From an uncultured Prochlorococcus sp. (GTDB taxonomy: Bacteria > Cyanobacteriota > Cyanobacteriia > PCC-6307 > Cyanobiaceae), in assembly GCA_902536555.1 (NCBI GenBank), contig CACAXR010000009.1:1-34067 (forward strand): a stretch of DNA of 34,067 nucleotides. Direction: 5' to 3'. Made by a program: the position numbers and the translations under genes. Shown piece after piece: positions 32,039-34,067 of this stretch (positions are counted from its first letter, which is position 1; every line of letters starts with the position of its first letter). Below the pieces are notes generated by a model. The model worked only from the letters and a program-made list of their open reading frames with translations, did no database searches and was not told the origin of the DNA.

Positions 32039-32608
32039 ATGATGAATGATCAAGAAAGCTCTTTTGATAAATTATCATCGAAAGTATACGCCTTGCTTAT
32101 TATTGATATTCAGGAAAAAATAATAAGACCAATTTTTAATAAGGATTCAATAATCAAAAACATCAAAAAGCTAATATATGCTTACCAAATTTTAGAAGAA
32201 AACATATTCATATCTGAACAGAACCCACTCAAATTGGGGGTAACGATACCTGAATTATCACCCAAAGCAGGATTTAGAAAATTTGAAAAAATGGAATTTA
32301 GCCTAGCCAAATTAGAAGGATTTTTAAAAGAACTAAAAGATAAGAAAATTAGTAATTTGATAGTTTGTGGGATTGAAACGCATATTTGCATTCAACAAAC
32401 AGTCTTAGATTGTTTACAAAAAGGATTTGAAGTTATTCTCATATCAGATGCTATGGGAAGTAGAAATAGGGCAGATCATGAAATATCATTACAAAGAATG
32501 ACTCAGAGTGGGGCGATCTTAACAACAACTGAATCAATAATTTTTGAATTATGCAAAACTGCGGATAGAAAAGAATTTAAAGAAATTAGAAATATAATAA
32601 TGAGTTAA
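32039..32608 (+). CDS. Isochorismatase-fold cysteine hydrolase
   Basis: This 189-residue protein has the catalytic triad of the family: Asp23 in LIIDIQEK, Lys84 near FEKMEFS and Cys117 in GIETHICIQQTVLD, with the SDAMGSR loop after it. Members hydrolyse amides or ureido compounds (nicotinamide, carbamoyl-sarcosine and so on); the lack of a carrier domain argues against true isochorismatase. The substrate is unknown. Two adjacent ATGs open the gene; the first is used here. The MscS gene follows after 72 bases. Confidence 0.85.
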   Translation: MMNDQESSFDKLSSKVYALLIIDIQEKIIRPIFNKDSIIKNIKKLIYAYQILEENIFISEQNPLKLGVTIPELSPKAGFRKFEKMEFSLAKLEGFLKELKDKKISNLIVCGIETHICIQQTVLDCLQKGFEVILISDAMGSRNRADHEISLQRMTQSGAILTTTESIIFELCKTADRKEFKEIRNIIMS

Positions 32609-32680
32609 AGAAAAATAAATACTGGTTAGTTGTTGAGAGATAATTTAAAATTTTATTAGAGATAAATTTTTAGGGTTTAT

Positions 32681-33718
32681 TTGAATATGAAATTAGTTAC
32701 TGAAAACTTCCTTCTGGCAATATCTATTTTTTTTATTGGAACTTTATTATCGATAATAATTTCTAAACTTTCAAAAATTTTTTTTAAAAAGATTTCCAAA
32801 AGAACAAAAACAAATTTCGATGATTTTATTTTTGAGGTAATCTCTGGAATTATAAAACCTATAGGTTTCCTTCTTTCACTTTATTTTTCAATTGACTATT
32901 TTTTTGCTGATGAAATAACTTTCATCTCTGTCTTATTGAATATTCTGAAATTATTTATATTAATAATCATCATAAAAGCTCTCAACAAAGTTTTAATAAG
33001 ATCTTTAACAGAATCGACCTCCAAAATTAATGATTCCTCAATTAGTTCAATGGTATCTTCACTAACTCCATTGATAAAAGCATTAACATGGACTATTGGT
33101 TCAATATTTTTCTTACAAAATATAGGTGTTCAAATGACTGCAATATGGGCTTTACTAAGTGCAGGAGGTATTGGAGCAGGATTAGCTTTGAAAGATCCAG
33201 TTCAGGAGTTTTTTGAATATATAACAATTTTGCTTGATAAACCTTTTCAAAAAGGTGAGTTTATAAAATCTGAAGGAGTCCTCGGAATGGTTGAGAGAGT
33301 GGGAGTAAGATCCTCAAGGATAAGAAGTATTAATGGAGAAGTAATAGTAATGAGCAACAGCGCCCTAACAAATGGCATAATTTCAAATTACGCACAAATG
33401 GAAAAAAGGAGGTTAGTACATAAATTAGGAGTTGTTTATGAAACCTCACCAAAACTCATGAAATTGATTCCAATAATAATTAAAAAAATAGTTGAAGAGA
33501 CAAAAGATGCGTCTTTTGATAGATGTCATTTCACAGATTTTGGCGACTTCAGTCTTAATTTCGAACTTGTTTATTACATCCCAACAAATAATTATCTTGC
33601 TGCAATGGAATCTCAACAATCTATAAATTTAAAAATTATTGAGGAATTTGCAGTTAATAATATAGAGTTTGCATTCCCAACACAAACCTTAAATATTGAA
33701 AGTAACAAAGCCAAATGA
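32681..33718 (+). CDS. MscS-family mechanosensitive channel
   Basis: This is a 345-residue protein with three or four N-terminal membrane helices. The pore-lining helix and beta domain signature is SAGGIGAGLALKDPVQEFFEYITILLDKPFQKGEFI (about 158-193), then VERVGVRSSRIRSINGEVIVMSNS. The gate helix Gly/Ala pattern is conserved. Such channels release solutes on hypo-osmotic shock. Start: TTG at 32681 is well spaced from AGGG (32672-32675); ATG at 32687 is the alternative, two codons later. Its 3' end overlaps the convergent POR-like gene by 30 bases. Confidence 0.88.
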   Translation: MNMKLVTENFLLAISIFFIGTLLSIIISKLSKIFFKKISKRTKTNFDDFIFEVISGIIKPIGFLLSLYFSIDYFFADEITFISVLLNILKLFILIIIIKALNKVLIRSLTESTSKINDSSISSMVSSLTPLIKALTWTIGSIFFLQNIGVQMTAIWALLSAGGIGAGLALKDPVQEFFEYITILLDKPFQKGEFIKSEGVLGMVERVGVRSSRIRSINGEVIVMSNSALTNGIISNYAQMEKRRLVHKLGVVYETSPKLMKLIPIIIKKIVEETKDASFDRCHFTDFGDFSLNFELVYYIPTNNYLAAMESQQSINLKIIEEFAVNNIEFAFPTQTLNIESNKAK

Positions 33719-34067
33719 TCTACAAATCTCTTCACTTAAAATCCAGAGTTTTGAAGCTAACTCAGAATTATTTGCCTCATCACTAACCTTACTTTCAACT
33801 AATTTATGTTTTTTAAAAGATATAAGTTTATTACTTAAATGAACGTAACCAATATTATTTAAATTTGAATCAAAAACAATTTCAGAAAGTAACTTACCAG
33901 CATTTTCAATACTTTCAGAAATTCCTAAAATATTTTTTGCAGCTTTAGAAAAAATTAAATATCCAAAGAGATTAAAACGTTTACTATATCTAAAAAAACC
34001 GGAATCATCATTTGGTATTACTTGACCAGGAGCCCAAGTAATTACAGAAATTTTACTGGAGGAAATT
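33689..34067 (-). CDS. POR-like short-chain dehydrogenase, C-terminal part
   Basis: A minus-strand frame is open from the window edge to a TAA at 33689-33691, giving the last ~125 residues; the start lies beyond 34067. The segment WAPGQVIPNDDSGFFRYSKRF and the ending ASKLWILSEEICRSFGF resemble light-dependent protochlorophyllide reductase and relatives (the LW-x-LSE end is typical). The nucleotide-binding and YxxxK parts are outside the window, so I call it only POR-like SDR. The last 30 bases overlap the mscS 3' end. Confidence 0.6.
   Translation of the reverse strand, partial: ISSSKISVITWAPGQVIPNDDSGFFRYSKRFNLFGYLIFSKAAKNILGISESIENAGKLLSEIVFDSNLNNIGYVHLSNKLISFKKHKLVESKVSDEANNSELASKLWILSEEICRSFGFVTFNI

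Overview
The window is AT-rich chromosomal DNA with very short intergenic gaps. It encodes cyanobacterial lineage markers: a B12-dependent class II ribonucleotide reductase, Tic20-like, CPP1-like, DUF2811 and DUF3531 proteins, a POR-like reductase and a VTE6/DUF92 homologue. It also carries the picocyanobacterial small RNAs Yfr1 and Yfr2. Together these point to a high-light-type Prochlorococcus (inference; no database search was possible). I see no transposase, prophage or CRISPR array.

Layout. 1-7944 is housekeeping: the 3' end of a phosphonate permease gene, an SGNH hydrolase, a DUF92 - rsmE - DUF3531 minus-strand run, an ABC ATPase overlapping hslO, a CPP1-like protein, prfC and a methyltransferase. 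nrdJ fills 8078-10411. 10412-14530 is unusual: it is dominated by small proteins and RNA elements. It holds a candidate glutamine-II riboswitch in front of a 33-residue peptide gene, tRNA-Ser(UGA), a probable new minus-strand sRNA, a rhomboid protease, and Yfr1 followed 150 bases later by a Yfr2-family RNA whose 5' end is complementary to the conserved Yfr1 motif. 14575-17639 has small membrane or secreted proteins, tic20, gloA and a two-gene module (ribbon-helix-helix-like plus a GIY-YIG-like fold) behind a phased repeat array.

17642-24536 holds a pentapeptide-repeat protein, a GMC oxidoreductase, DUF2811, a 380-base gap with a cluster of DnaA-box-like sequences, a CbiX-type chelatase with a Cys/His-rich tail, an FAD oxidoreductase and a SulP transporter. 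24542-26774 is a methionine operon (metY-metA) whose MetA carries the acetyl-CoA-specifying glutamate, so the two enzymes form a coherent acetylhomoserine route. 26846-31462 holds a glycerol-3-phosphate-dehydrogenase-like protein divergent from an StpA-like phosphatase and the radical SAM enzyme ArsS. The end has a Fur-family regulator, an isochorismatase-fold hydrolase, an MscS channel and the 3' part of a POR-like SDR gene.

Several convergent gene pairs overlap at their stop codons, as expected of a streamlined genome. The most interesting material is the RNA-rich stretch 10958-14321, the DnaA-box cluster at 20327-20368, and the operator-like array at 16670-16716.
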